Source: Closterium sp. Naga37s-1
Lineage: Eukaryota; Streptophyta; Zygnematophyceae; Desmidiales; Closteriaceae
Length of the DNA: 64,000 bases
Direction of reading: 5' to 3'
Assembly: GCA_947471745.1 (NCBI GenBank)
Contig: CANJKZ010000774.1
Span: forward strand, 2,896,001 to 2,960,000
The translations under genes and the position numbers were made by a program. This document shows positions 20,033 through 32,676 of the stretch, piece after piece; the first letter of the stretch is position 1; every line of letters begins with the position of its first letter. The notes beneath the pieces were generated by a model. The model searched no databases and was not told the origin of the DNA. It was given only the letters and a program-made list of their open reading frames with translations.

Positions 20033-22034
20033 ATCCAGCAGCAGCTACGCTCCCGTGAGACCCCGTCGGTCCAACAGCTTCGTGAGTGGTACGCTGGGCG
20101 TGGGAGATCTGGGGGTGCAGGTCCCTGCACTTAAGTTCTTCGCACCGGCACTCGTAGTGGGGAGGTGTGTGGGCTCCCACACATTACGCAGCGCTGCTTT
20201 GGTCGCTTGACTGACGCTTGGCGTGCCCAGTTTCCTGACGCCGTTGAGCTCCCTCGCTGGCATGATCTGCTTCTGCAGAATGTGCCTATCTTTGATCTAG
20301 ATTTTGATGCTATCCTTGCTGCCATGTATGCTATTGCTGATAGTGCTGAGGGTGACTGTTACCTGAGTGTCCTGCCCGACCCGGGCTTTGCGGCTGCTGC
20401 TCTATGTGCTAGTATGTCTGCTGCTCCAGGTACTGGTGCGTCTGCTGCTCCAGGTGCTGGTGCGTCTGCTCTCTCTGGCACTACACCTACTGAGTCCTTG
20501 CACACTTTCACCCTTGACTCTGGTGCTTCGCGCTCTTTCTTTAGAGACAGCACTACGCTCACGCCGCTCCGTCGGCCTGTTGCGGTCTCCCTTGCTGACC
20601 CCTCAGGGGGCCCAGTTCTTGCACACTCCTCCACGGTTCTACCGTGTCCTGCGGCCCCGTCGGGCTTGCTGTCGGGACTCCACCTCCCCTCGTTCTCTAC
20701 GAACTTGGTGAGTGGAGCTGACCTCCAGGACGTGTGGGTTGACCAGTTCACCCCTGGAGGTCAGCGTGTGACCCACTGCACTTGCTCTCGGACGGGCCGC
20801 CACCTGGCCACGTTCACCCGTCGGCCAGGGTCGAGTCTGTACACACTGACTACTGCGTCTCCTCCGGTCTCTACGTCTGGTCAGGTAGCTGCGTCCAGTC
20901 AGGTGTTTGCTGCCGCGTCCAGGTCTAGTCCTGCGTCTGCCCCCTGCTCGTGTCGTCCTCTGTCGCACGAGACTCTCCTTTGGCACCACCGCCTTGGTCA
21001 CCCCTCCCTGCCTCGTCTTCGAGGTATGGCTTCCCGTGCCCTTGTCTCGGGTCTACCCCGGTCCCTCCCTCCCCTTCCTCCGGGGCCTGCCCCCACCTGT
21101 GTTCCTTGTGTCGAGGGCACGCAGCGCGCCGCTCCTCACTCCTCCTCGTTCCCTCCGACTGAGGCTCCTCTGCAGACTCTTCACATGGACGTGTGGGGCC
21201 CAGCCCGCGTCCGTGGACAGGGTCACGAGCGCTACTTCCTGCTGGTCGTTGACGACTACTCGCGTTACACCACAGTCTTCCCCTTGCGCAGCAAGGGTGA
21301 GGTCACTGAGGTGTTGATCGACTGGATCTGCGGTGCCCGTCGTCAGCTCAGTGAGCGTTTCGGCTCGGACCTTCCTGTTCTGCGTCTGCACTCAGACAGA
21401 GGTGGTGAGTTTTCCTCCGACCTTCTGAGGGCCTTCTGTCGGGCAGAGGGCATCCGCCAGACGTTCACGCTTCCGGCCTCCCCACAGCAAAATGGGATTG
21501 CTGAGCGCCGCATTGGCATGGTCATGGACGTCGCTCGTATGTCCATGATCCATGCGGCTGCTCCCCATTTTCTGTGGCCGTTCGCGGTTCAGTACGCTGC
21601 GCATCAGATCAACCTTCAGCCTCGTGTCTCCTTGCCGGAGACCACACCTACTCTGCAGTGGACAGGGAAGGTTGGCGATGCGTCCGCGTTCCGTGTCTGG
21701 GGATCTCGAGCTTTTGTCCGCGATACAACGGCGGACAAGCTGTCCTCCCGTGCCGTTCTCTGTGTCTTCCTTGGCTTCCCCCCTGACGCACCTGGGTGGC
21801 AGTTCTACCACCCCACCTCGCGTCGTGTTCTGTCCTCTCAGGACGTCATGTTTGACGAGTCGGTGTCGTACTGCCGTCTTTTTCCTTACCGCACTGCCTC
21901 TCTCCCCCCCCCCCGCCGCTCTTCCTAGCACCAGGTACTCCCCCGGTAGACCCCCTCCCCCCTCAGGGTCCTGCCCCCTCAGGTGTGTCCCAGGTAGACC
22001 CTACCGAGCCGGTCGAGGTAGCTGTCGACTCAGG

Positions 22035-22590
22035 TGGTGCTAGGGGTGCTGAGCCTGCGGGTGCGGGGACTAGGGGTGCTGAGCCTGCGCGTGTGGAGCC
22101 TGGGGGTGCTGAGTCTGGGGGTGCTGAGTCTGGGCGTGCTGAGCCTGGGGGTGCTGAGCCTGCGCGTGTGGAGCCTGAGGGTACTGTGTCTGGAGGTGCT
22201 GAGCCTGCGCGTGCTGAGTCTGGAGGTGCTCTAGGTGTCCTGTCGCGGCGGTCGCCTCTCTCTCCATAGCAGCTTCGTGAGTGGTACTCTTGGCGCTATC
22301 GCGGTGCTGGTACTGCTGCTGCTGGAGCTGCTGGAGGTGCTGCTGGTGCTGCTGGAGGTGCTGCTGGTGCTGCTGGAGCTGCTGGAGGTGCTGCTGGTGC
22401 TGGAGGTGCTGCTGGAGCTTCTGGAGGTGCTGTTGGTGCTGGCGCTGCTGGAGGTGCTGCTGGTGCTAGAGGTGCTGCTGGAGCTTCTGGGGGTGCTGCT
22501 GGTGCTGGCGCTGCTGGAGGTGCTACTGGTGCTGGAGGTGCTGCTGGTGCTGGAGCTGCTGGAGCTGCTGGAGGTGCTGCTGGGACTAGA
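22035..22590 (+). repeat. D linker minisatellites (Gly-Ala-Glu and Gly-Ala)
   Basis: 15-base GGTGCTGAGCCTGCG-type units (about 22035-22230) are followed by GGAGGTGCTGCTGGT-type units (about 22310-22590). They lie between integrase and RT. Confidence 0.85.
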
Positions 22591-24592
22591 GACCCTTGGG
22601 CTGAGGGTACCGGTTCTGTCTCTGCTGTTTCTGGAGGTGCTGCGCGGCCGCGGCCGTACTACGTTCCGCTCCTTCAGCAGGTTCTTGGCTCCTCGCCTTC
22701 TCCTGGTCCTCCTTCCCTGAGTCCACCGCCTGTCCAGTCCCAGTCGCAGTTGCAGCCGGCCTCTCCACTGCCTGGTCCTTCTCCTTACTCTGGACCGACT
22801 AGAGGTCTTACGGAGCGTCGTGTGCCTGAGTCTCGTCCTGTGTCGCCTGAGTCTCGTTCTCCGTCGCCTGTCCGTGCTGTTCGCGCTGGTCGTGTTTCGC
22901 GTCCACGTCCTCCTCCTGTCCCTGGCACTCACTCTATGACTCTGCGTCCTTCCACTGCTCCACAGCGTGTCCCTTTACCGTCTCCTCCTGCGTCCTCTCT
23001 TCCTGCCAGTCCGGACCCTGCGTCTGACTCCCTACGTGCTGCTAGTCCAGCTGTCACGCGTTTTCTGACCACTACTGTCACTGACCCTTTATTTGAGTCC
23101 ACTGCTGCGTCTGCTCTTGTTGCTGAGCTTGTTGACTTCGCTGCAGCCTGTCGCCTAGACTACGACGCTAGTCTTGTTGCTGAGTCTGCGTCTGCGTCTG
23201 TCTGTCCTCCGTCCGTCGGGGTTGAGTGTGCTCTTGGCACGGACGTTCTTGAGGACAGACAGGAGGAGTTTGAGTGCTTTGTTGCTTCTGTACCTCATCT
23301 CGTGTCCATGCTGATTGCCCCTGAGGGAGACCCGGATGCACCAGACATCCCGACCCCGCGCTCTTACGCAGAGGCGATAGAGGGTCCCTACTCCTCTCAG
23401 TGGCAGGCAACCATGGATGCCGAGATGGCTTCCTGGAAGTCCACTGGCACCTACGTAGACGAGGTTCCCCCACCTGGGGCGAACATCGTCAGTGGCATGT
23501 GGATCTTCAGGGTGAAGCGGCCGCCGGGTTCTCCGCCTGCCTTCAAGGCGCGTTACGTTGCACGTGGTTTCAGTCAGCGACAGGGAGTTGACTTCTTTCA
23601 GACCTTCTCCCCTACCCCGAAGATGACCACTCTTCGGGTACTGCTGCACGTAGCTGCTCATCGTGACTACGAGCTCCACTCGCTTGACTTCAGCACAGCC
23701 TTCCTCCAGGGCAGCCTGCACAAGGAGATCTGGCTGCGCCGCCCACCTGGCTTCACTGGGTCGTTTCCTGCTGGTACCCAGTGGAGCCTCCGGCGGCCAG
23801 TCTACGGTCTCCGCCAGGCACCCCGTGAGTGGCACGACACACTTAGGACGACCCTTGCTGCTCTTGGTTTTGCTCCTTCCACTTCTGACCCTTCTCTGTT
23901 TTTACGCACTGACACTACTCTGCCGCCGTTCTACGTTCTCGTGTACGTAGACGACCTCTTCTTTGCTACTGCTGACACTGAGGCACTCGCCCACGTGAAG
24001 TCGGAGCTGCAAAAGAGACACACGTGCACAGACCTGGGTGAGCTGACAAGCTATCTTGGCTTGCGGATCACCCGGGACAGAGCACAGTGCACCATTACCT
24101 TGACTCAGTCACACATGGTGCAGCAGGTCCTTCAACGCTTCGGCTTCACGTACTCCTCGCCACAGTCCACTCCTCTGCCTACCGGTCACTCGCTCACAGC
24201 TCCACCTTCGGACGAGTCCGTAGAGCCGAGTGGCCCGTATCCAGAGCTTGTGGGCTGCCTCATGTACCTGATGACTTGCACACGACCTGACCTCGCATAC
24301 CCTCTCAGCCTTCTGGCTCGCTACGTGGCTCCCGGCAGGCACCGAAAGGTGCACTGGGATGATGCGAAGAGGGTGTTGCGATACTTGTGCAGTACATTGG
24401 GCATGGGGCTAGTGCTTGGAGGACGGGCTCGAGTTGTCCTTACTGGTCACGCTGACGCCTCCTGGGCTGACGACTTGGCTACGCAGCGGTCGTCACAGGG
24501 TTACACCTTCAGTCTTGGCTCCGGTTCTGTCTCCTGGCGGTCTACCCGCTCTTCTTCTGTTCTCAGCTCCAGTTGTGAGGCTAAGATCTACG

Positions 24593-25390
24593 TGTTATAG
24601 TCACAATAGGCTTGAATGTGCCTAAAACGAAAGATAGAGAGCACAGACGGATTTCTGCACAGCGGCTTCAAACGTTGATAGCGTTCTGCTCACAACTGCA
24701 AATGACTTGATTCAAATTGGATCTGGAGCGTCTTCACGTCGTCTACAATTATCAATTTAGATTGCACGATTTGATAAAGAATTGACGACACAGCGTCGGT
24801 TTGAACGAACGGTACTATGGCAGCCACTATAGTCTTAGAACACAAGATAGGAAGAGTTACGAGTTGGGAATGACTCCCAGCTCCTACAAACCCCAAGAGC
24901 CGAGGTACAGTGATGTGGAACAGTGCCACACTGTCCCCAACCACGAAGGGTCTCGAAACTACCCTTCACTAGGGCCTACACCAAGTGAAATGTTACACTA
25001 CACAAAGTAATGTAACTATCTTCAATATCTTGAGGTGTACCCTTTTGGCGAGCTTCGAAATCACTTGAGGCTTGACACCAAGGCTCGGGCTCTTCATCAC
25101 AAACTCATCCTTGAGTTCTTGATGGGTCTGCTGCACACACCTGCGACACGCCGAACGTTCGACACAGGACAAAATAGAAACCGCGCGCGAGACACAAACG
25201 ACCGCGTAACACGCGTCTAGCGATAACTCGCTATTGACTCGACACACACACTCGACATCATGACTCAACATTCACACACAATTATAAGCATGAAATATAT
25301 ATTATCCCATGCCCTCATACCATTCCATACACACACACATTCACGCACACGGACAACAAGCCGAGTGCAAACCGTAGGGTTGCACCAACA
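24593..25390 (-). repeat. B2 3' LTR (left copy)
   Basis: 798 bp. It is followed, reading the plus strand, by AACTCCCCCTCGG, the complement of the polypurine tract. Confidence 0.95.
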
Positions 25391-25431
25391 AACTCCCCCT
25401 CGGATTGTTGGCCTTAGGATATGTTGCTCTC

Positions 25432-28400
25432 TCAGTTCAGAGCCATCCCAGCCAGCTTGCAACACTTCCAATGCTGCTGCTCCACCAGCCTCTTGGTCAT
25501 CATGTCAGCCGGCTGCCCCGTGGTCTTCACGTAGCGCAACTCAACTTCACCCGCGGTTACCATGCTCCTCGTCCAATGCCACTTCACTCTCATGTGCTTC
25601 GTGAGTCCATGCAATACAGGGTTCTTAGCAAGAGCAATGGCACCCTGGCTGTCACAGTACAGTGGGGTAGGTCCTTGCTGCTCCTCCCCCAATTCAGCCA
25701 ACAAACGCCGCTGCCACACAATCTCCCGTACGGCACGGAAGAGTGCCATGTACTCGGACTCCACCGAGCTCAAAGCTTGGTCAACCTGCTTCTTGCTCTC
25801 CCAAGCAGTTGGGCCTCCACCAACACAGCATATGAAGCCTCCCACACTTGTCATGTCCTCTGGTTCTGATGCATATGAAGCATCCGAGTAGGCGGTGAGG
25901 AACAAACGCCCGGGTTTAACACCATCCGCGCCCTTTTGGCGCCTTTGTGCCGCCGCCGAGTATTGCAGCCCAACGGTCGGTGTTTGGCCAAGATACTTGG
26001 CCACCCTCATTCCAGCTGCTACCTGCTCCTCATTAGGGCATTGCACAACCCTAGCCAGCTGCCCGGTAGCAAACGCGACGTCCGGTCGGGTGTTTACCGC
26101 CGCATACATGAGGCTGCCCACCAACGAGTGAAATCGGCGCCTCTCCTCTTCACCAACGCTCTCCTCCTCTGGTCCCTTCACACACTTGAACCCAGAGGGA
26201 AAGGGTGTAGCCACATGGCCTTCACTCTGCCCAAAGTTGGCAGCCAATGCCTCCAGGTACTTTCGTTGATGCACCCGCATGCACCGCTTCTCCACATCTC
26301 GTTCGATGTGGAGCCCAAGGTAGAAGCTCACGTCACCAAGGGCCTTGCACTTGAACTTGTCTTGAAGCTTCAGCATCACCTCCTTCACAAGGTCAGAAGA
26401 GGGTGAGAAAATGAGGATGTCATCCACATAAACCACCATGAAACTCCTCTGCTCCCCCTCGCCAAGCATGAACAAGGAGTGATCGGCCGTTGAGGGAGTG
26501 AAGCCGATCCCCTCCAACACTTCGCGCAGCTTCATGTACCATTGCCTAGGGGCCTGCTTCAGCCCATAGAAGGGCCTTCTTCAGCTTCCACACTCTGCCA
26601 CTACCATCATCAAACCCCTCTGGCTGCGCCATAAAAATCTCCTCCTCAAGGATGCCGTTAAGGAATGCCGTTACGATGTCCATTTGCTTTACTACCCATC
26701 CTTTGATGGCGGCTCCCGCGAATAGGGTTCGCAGCGTCGTCGGCTTCACCACAGGGGCAAACAGCTCCTTGAAGTCCACCTTCTCCTTCTGCTGGTACCC
26801 CTTGGCTACAAGCCTAGACTTGTAGCGCTCGATCTTGCCGTCGGCATCCGACTTGATTTTGAAGAGCCACTTGGACGTTATCGCCGTACGCCCCTCCGGT
26901 AGCTCCACCAATTCAAACGTGTCATTCTCCTCGATGCTCTTCAGCTCACTCTCCATGGCCTTCTTCCACTCCTCAGCATCACTACTCTCCAAAGCCTCAT
27001 TGAGAGTTGCTGGTTCTCCCGGCATCTCCACCGGAGAGAAGAACGCGAAGGCACACTCCTCGTAGTCACTCTCCTCGTCGTCTCCGACCATCATTGCCGC
27101 TCCGGCCAGGGCTGTCTTGCCCTGCTTTCCCGGCGCATCATAGGTCAGCCTATTAGGGGGTTGAACTCTCCTCTTCCCCCTTCCTTCCTCCTCAGCTGCA
27201 GGGACTTGAAGGCCTTGGCGTTGCTGCGGTGTGGCTCGAATCCGTGGAGCACTCGTAGCACGGGAAGGAAGTGACGGTGCACGCTCGCTCACTTGCTGCA
27301 CCTCCTCCTCTTCTTCCTCTGCATCATTGGCCTCCTCTCCCCCATTCACAAGGGAGGATTGCCTTGTGGTTGTGCTGCCGCTGCTCAGTTCCAAAGGCAG
27401 CTCCACATGCTCCAAACCGGAACTCTTCACCTCCCCAAACCGCACGCCTATCTTCGCCTCATTCTCCGCCTTCCAATCCTTGTACATGAAGTTCTCCATG
27501 AACTTGCAGTCCCTGCTCACCAAGAACTTCTTGGTGAATGGGTCCCAAAGAAGCCATCCCTTGCTGTTTTGAGCCATGCCCAAGTGCACGGCCCACACCG
27601 CCTTGGCACCAAGCTTGTTGTGCCGAAGATGCTTAGGCACGAGCGCCATGCACATGCACCCGAACACCCGAAGCATATCCACCTTTGGCTTCCTTCCTAG
27701 CCACTCCACATAGGGCACCCATTTGTCTGCTCCCACATGAGTCAAGGCTCTGTTCTTGGCCACACACGCGCTCCGCACCGCATCAGGCCAGAAATAGTCG
27801 GGTAGCCCGGCTTCAATGAGCAACCCGCGTGCCGCCTCCGTGATTGTGCGGTTCGCTCGCTCGGCGATGCCGTTCATTGCAGGGGAGTATGGCATGGTGA
27901 GGGAGTGCCGAATACCATTCTTCTTCAGCCACAACCCAAACTCCTTGCTCAGGAACTCTCCCCCTCGATCGGTGCGGATTGACTTGACTAGACGGTCTTG
28001 TTGCCGCTCCACCATCGGGAACCAATCCGTCTTCAACGTTTCAGCCACGTCGCTCTTCTTGGCCAGCACGTACACCCAAGTCATGCGGGTGTAGACGTCG
28101 ACAATGGTGAGAAAATACTCAGCTCCAGCAGCTCCAAGCTTCAGGGGGGCCACCACGTCCATCACCACCTCATCAAGCGGTGCCTTTGCCGTTGCCTCCG
28201 AACTAGGGAACGGAAACCGGGTGAACTTGGCTTGAATGCACGTCGGGCAGCCAAGCACCTCATCGGGCTCCCCCTTCACACGTATGCCAGCAACCATCTC
28301 ATTCTTCACTAGCTGCTGCAAGATGGGCAGGGCCACATGCCCCATGCGCCGATGCAAGGTGAGCCAATCACACTCCCCCGTAGCCGAAGTTGGATTGGAG

Positions 28401-30202
28401 AATGCCGCGCTCGCAATAGCGCCCCACATACTCTCTCCGTAGTCCTCCTCCGCTGCTGCCTCTGGGTTCTCCTCACCCTTTTGCTGCTCCTTGGTTGCTG
28501 CACCACTCTCCTTAGGTTCACTGAACTTGCTGGTCCCTCCAGGTTTGCTCTTCTTGAGCTCATTCTCCTTAGCGCGACCGTTCGCGCCATCGTCGCTACC
28601 GACCGCTCCATCCTTGGTGCTGATGCTTGCTGCCACTTGCCTCTCCTTAGGCATAGGGACCACTGGGATCTGCCACATCTCGTTGTAGACATCCCTGTCC
28701 TCATGAAGGTCCCAAAGAATTCGATCGCCAAGCCTTGCGGTGTAGGTCTTGGCTCCCTTCGAGTTCGTGTCCATGCCGGCCTTTGCCAACCGCCGCACAG
28801 AAATCAGGTTTGCAGCAAGGCTGGGCACCCAAAGCACGTTCTTGAGGCCCACCATCTTCCCATCAGCACCCTTGAACATGGCCTTGCCCATGCCTTTCAC
28901 CTCTGCTCGCTGCCCCAAAGCCGATGTGACATGCTTCACCGGTGACGGCTCGAGTTCGGTGAGCAAGTCCGGGCGAGGTGTCATGCTATAGGTAGCGCCA
29001 CTATCAATCACCCAATAGTCCAGGGGGTGTAGGGTCACCTTTCCCACAGCTGCTGGCTCCTCAAAGCCTTCATCCTTCTCTGGACCAGCCGGAACTTGCG
29101 TCGACACGAAGTAGAATAGACCCGGGTATCGATCGTCGCTCGGGTCCTTGTCGTTGTCTCCGCTCTTCATGTTTGCAGCTCCGCCACCGCGACCGCCACG
29201 GCCTCCACGGCCTCGTCCTCTCCCTCCTCCTGCTCCTCTACCCTCTTGGCCTTGAGCAGGGGTCCAACCATCAGGGAGTTTGTAGCAGTCGCGCCACATG
29301 TGTCCGCTCTTGTGGCAATAGTGACACTCGCCGTCGAATCGGCCGCGACCGCGTCCGTAGCTCTTGTCGTCGCTGCCGTAACCGCCACTCCTGCGGCCTC
29401 CGCCGAAGTTGCTGCCACCAAACCTTCCTCCCCCTCGTCCTCTGCCTCTTCCTCGACCATATCCACGGCCGATGCTCGCTGCCCCAGCGCCATCCGCACT
29501 CGCCAACTCACGGCGGCGGAAATCCTCTTGAAGGATAGCTCGCTTCACGTCTTCAAGCGAGAGGCGGGGCAAGTCGCGATTAAGGTTGATGATGAGCGAG
29601 GACCATGACTCTGGGAGTAAGGCCAGCAACTTGGTCTTCTTTTGGAGCTCACTGTAGTTCAAATCAGCTCCCTCAAGCCGCGTCAACAAGTCGAAGAATT
29701 TCTGCACCCCTTCTTCAACCGCTTCGTCTTCTTCAATTCGTAGTGCCGCCATTTGCCGTTCCAACACCACCGCTACCGCCGCTGTTGCAGGAGCATGTAC
29801 ACCCTTGAGAGCAGCCCATGCCTTTGGTCCTTTCTCTGGTTCACGCTGGAATGGCTTGATGTGACGGATCTGACTGCTCCCCAACGCTTGCCCAAGTAAG
29901 AGATAGCCTTGTGCGCTCTTCCGCACCCACGGGCTCTTCTCCGGGTCGTTCTCGGGGCGCTTCTCCGTTCCTTCCATCACCTCGAGCAGGTCATAGTGGT
30001 CAAAGGTGTTCTCCATCTTGAAGGACCATTCAGCAAAGTTGTCACCGTTGAACTTGTCAAGCCCAAACACCCTAGGCTCATCCCTAGGTGGGCCAAGACT
30101 TGGTTGCATGGGCGCCATGGCTGAATCACGGGGTTGGCCTTGAGCTTGAGCTTCTCCACTGCCACCAGCACCTCTGCCACCCCTTTCCTCAGGTCCAGAC
30201 AT
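25432..30202 (-). pseudogene. B2 gag-pol, one frameshift in RT
   Basis: The minus-strand ATG (30202-30200) starts a polyprotein with the same domain order as B1: gag, RGG repeats, knuckle CHYCHKSGHMWRDC, protease VIDSGATYSM, integrase (TDRGGEF, NGIAERAN) and RT. One extra base near 26570 (CCCTTCTATGGG against CCCTTTATGG in B1) shifts the frame inside the KKALYGLKQAP motif. The rest of RT, with YVDD, and RNase H continue to 25432 in the next frame. No other break is seen, so this copy is one base from open. Confidence 0.94.
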
Positions 30203-30222
30203 TGTCGAAACTGCTCCAAGGC

Positions 30223-30233
30223 CTCTGATACCA
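30223..30233 (-). other. B2 primer-binding site
   Basis: Minus-strand TGGTATCAGAG, two bases from the 5' LTR. Confidence 0.9.
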
Positions 30234-30235
30234 CT

Positions 30236-31054
30236 TGTTATAGCCACAATAGGCTTGAATGTGCCTAAAACGAAAGATAGAGAGCACAGACGGATTTCTG
30301 CACAGCGGCTTCAAACGTTGATAGCGTTCTGCTCACAGCTGCAAATGACTTGATTCAAATTGGATCTGGAGCGTCTTCACGTCGTCTACAATTAGCAATT
30401 TAGATTGCACGATTTAATGAAGAATTGACGACACAGCGTCGGTTTGAACGAACGGTACTATGGCAGCCACTATAGTCTTAGAACACAAGATAGGAAGAGT
30501 TACAAGTTGGGAATGACTCCCAGCTCCTACAAACCCCAAGAGCCGAGGTACAGTGATGTGGAACAGTGCCACACTGTCCCCAACCACGAAGGGTCTCGAA
30601 ACTACCCTTCACTAGGGCCTACACCAAGTGAAATATTACACTACACAAAGTAATGTAACTATCTTCAATATCTTGAGGTGTACCCTTTTGGCGAGCTTCG
30701 AAATCACTTGAGGCTTGACACCAAGGCTCGGGCTCTTCATCACAAACTCATCCTTGAGTTCTTGATGGGTCTGCTGCACACACCTGCGACACGCCGAACG
30801 TTCGACACACGACAAAATAGAAACCGCGCACGACAAAATAGAAACCGCGCGCGAGACACAAACGACCGCGTAACACGCGTCTAGCGATAACTCGCTATTG
30901 ACTCGACACACACACTCGACATCATGACTCAACATTCACACACAATTATAAGCATGAAATATATATTATCCCATGCCCTCATACCATTCCATACACACAG
31001 ACATTCACGCACACGGACAACAAGCCGAGTGCAAACCGTAGGGTTGCACCAACA
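30236..31054 (-). repeat. B2 5' LTR (right copy) with an internal duplication
   Basis: 819 bp. The extra length against the other LTR is a 21-base tandem duplication of the CGACAAAATAGAAACCGCGC word near 30808-30850. Confidence 0.94.
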
Positions 31055-31394
31055 CTACGCTGGGGCCATGGCTGCACAGGAGCTACGCTGGCTCACCTAC
31101 CTGCTGACCGACTTGGGAGAGGCGCCTCGTTCTCCTCCAGTTCTGTACGTCGACAACAAGGCCATGCTGGCCTTGTGTCAGGAGCACAGACTGGAGCACA
31201 GAACGAAGCACATTGCTCTGCGCTACTTCCTTGCTCGAGAGTTGCAGCAGCGTGGCCAGCTTCGTCTTGCTTACATGGCCTCTCAGGCCAACACTGCTGA
31301 TGTTTTCACCAAGGCACTTCAGCCTTGTGATCATCAGCGTTTCTGTACTGTGTTAGGCCTTGTACCTACTGTGCCTCACTTGCTTTCCTCTTGA
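31055..31394 (+). pseudogene. D gag-pol, right part (end of RNase H)
   Basis: The D frame resumes after B2 and encodes the end of RNase H (AGAMAAQELRWLTYLL, VDNKAMLALC, NTADVFTKAL), with a stop at 31392-31394. The 3' untranslated part is 31395-31623 and ends in CTATGGGGGTG, the likely polypurine tract. Confidence 0.93.
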
Positions 31395-31623
31395 CTCTGC
31401 CTGTACTGTACTCTTTATACATATACCTGCATGCTTACACTTGCTAGGTTGTATTCACTGCATTGTTTGTTCTTCTTTATATAACTCTGCATGTGAACTG
31501 GCCTTGTGGCCATTTGCTTGTGCTCAGATTGCGTGGTGACTTTGTGATCCACCCTGAGCTTGCTTTTCCCGTCTTGACTGGTCTTGTGACCTCTTGTTCT
31601 CCCCCACTTTGCCTATGGGGGTG

Positions 31624-31753
31624 TGTCAAACTTATATCTGCTATAGTCTGTTTAGGCTGTAGTGGGGTAGTTCTTAGAGGGTACAACACTTTTGTGTTTC
31701 CTACTTGTACCCATCTCCTTCCTAGTTCATTCATTCCTCTCATGATTCTCACA
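31624..31753 (+). repeat. D 3' LTR
   Basis: 130 bp, TGTCAAAC..CTCACA. Contains the inverted pair GGGTACAA (31679-31686) and TTGTACCC (31705-31712). Confidence 0.95.
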
Positions 31754-31790
31754 CATTTTGCTCTGGCCCTGTCTGATAACGTGGACTAAA

Positions 31791-32676
31791 ATGCAGGTCT
31801 CAAACTCTGAGAAGAAAAACTCCCCCAAAGGTGGCTCGGCGCAATCTCCCATCCCTTCCGTCAAGCAGACTACGAAGAAGAAGGGAATTGCGGGTCCGCC
31901 GAAACCCAGGTCATCTAGCGGTGAGGGCCCACCTGGGGGCGATATTCGCAAGTCCAACCGCCCTCGAAAGGTGAAAGTGTGGTACGCGGAAGGTGCGGAT
32001 GCTACCAAAGAAGACGCTGAACATGTTGCAGCTGCGTGGAACAAACAACAGGGCGACCATTTGCCCTGGGCAGAGGCCTTCGGCAAGACGGGTGCCGAGG
32101 TTGAGGACGAGTGCGAGGAGGAGGCGGAGCACCAGGCGGATGAAGAGGCGGAGGAAGAGGCGGAGGAAGAGACGGAGGAAGAGAAAAAGGAAGAGACGGA
32201 GGAAGAGGCGGATGAAGAGGCGGAGGAAGAGGAGGAGGATGAGGCGGAGGAAGATGACGAGGCGGAGGACGAAGAGGGTGGGGATTCTGGCAACGAGTCA
32301 GAAGATGAGTCCAGAGACAAGCCGTCGGACGAAGAGGACAGGGAGTCGGACGATGAGCAGGGGGGCGAAGAGGAGGCAGGGCAGGGGAGTGCGAAAAACG
32401 AGCAGGCGAAAGGGGAGGCAGGCACGGATGCATATCAGCATGAGGTCACGAGGAAGACAAGCTTCGACGAGATGCTGGAAGAGCAGGGTGAGGGTGACGG
32501 TGATGCCATGGAGGATGAGGCTGTGGCAGAGCAACGTGCTTTGCTGCTTGGGAAGCTAAAGGCACTCGATGAGATCAAGGAACTCGTTGTCAGTTCTAAG
32601 CTCGCTGGAAAGGGTGCGAATTCTCTTTCGCGTCCAGGACCCTCTAAGGTTCCTGCTAAGCCTCCGCGAGGGAAAC
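31791..32676 (+). CDS. Backbone gene, segment 1: acidic protein of unknown function
   Basis: Unrecognised protein, outside every LTR element. From the first in-frame ATG (31791): about 60 polar and basic residues (KKNSPKGG, RKSNRPRKVKVWY), then a tract of roughly 110 residues dominated by Glu and Asp (32095-32370) with a 15-base GAGGCGGAGGAAGAG-like nucleotide repeat, then a possible helix (EQRALLLGKLKALDEIKELV) and a basic Pro-rich end. ATGCAG/GTCTC at 31791-31797 could instead be a splice acceptor, so the start is uncertain. The gypsy element interrupts the frame within PPRGK; it resumes at 38574. The composition suggests a nuclear or chromatin-associated protein, but that is inference. Confidence 0.6.

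Larger units (their letters stand above)
18654..24592 (+). pseudogene. D gag-pol, left part, multiply broken
   Basis: The ATG at 18654 starts a gag of the same type as in E (VDFDVWVDDLQLF). The TRIM interrupts it after 18912; removing the TRIM and one TSD restores the frame. A Gly-rich tract (19797-19955) is followed by a piece of RT-derived sequence inside gag (19955-20032). A TAC-to-TAA change at 20132-20134 falls inside the expanded zinc knuckle. The frame then reads through protease (LDSGASRSFF), pre-integrase and integrase (HSDRGGEF, NGIAERRIG) to a frameshift in an 11-C run near 21905. A CAG-to-TAG-like stop at 22267-22269 ends the Glu-rich linker. From 22270 the frame is open through RT (SLDFSTAFLQG, YVDDLFF) into RNase H (GHADASWAD), until B2 splits the SSSCEAKIY motif at 24592. 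Confidence 0.92.
24593..31054 (-). mobile_element. Element B2: second copy of the B-family copia element, inserted in D
   Basis: 6462 bp on the minus strand, TSD CTACG (24588-24592 and 31055-31059), LTRs of 798 and 819 bp, primer site and polypurine tract as in B1. I count about ten substitutions between its LTRs plus a 21-base duplication in one, so it is older than B1. It splits D's RNase H. Confidence 0.96.
17598..31753 (+). mobile_element. Element D: Ty1/copia, short-LTR group, with two nested insertions
   Basis: TSD CATTT at 17593-17597 and 31754-31758. The 5' LTR is 106 bp and the 3' LTR 130 bp; apart from a 24-base gap in the 5' copy they are identical. It contains the TRIM (18913-19257) and the reverse-strand B2 element (24593-31054). 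Without these it is about 7.35 kb. Order: LTR, degenerate primer site, GC-rich repeat leader, gag, protease, integrase, repeat linker, RT, RNase H, LTR. Confidence 0.95.

Noticed and set aside
21895..21930. Programmed frameshifting at the C run before RT in the short-LTR group
   Set aside because: H and F are in frame through their C runs, while D and E break differently (extra base in the run, lost base after it); ordinary homopolymer slippage is enough.
32002..32559. Other-frame Arg- or Pro-rich frames over the acidic gene
   Set aside because: Shadows of the GAGGAAGAG-type coding repeat; only the plus-strand acidic frame continues across both insertions.
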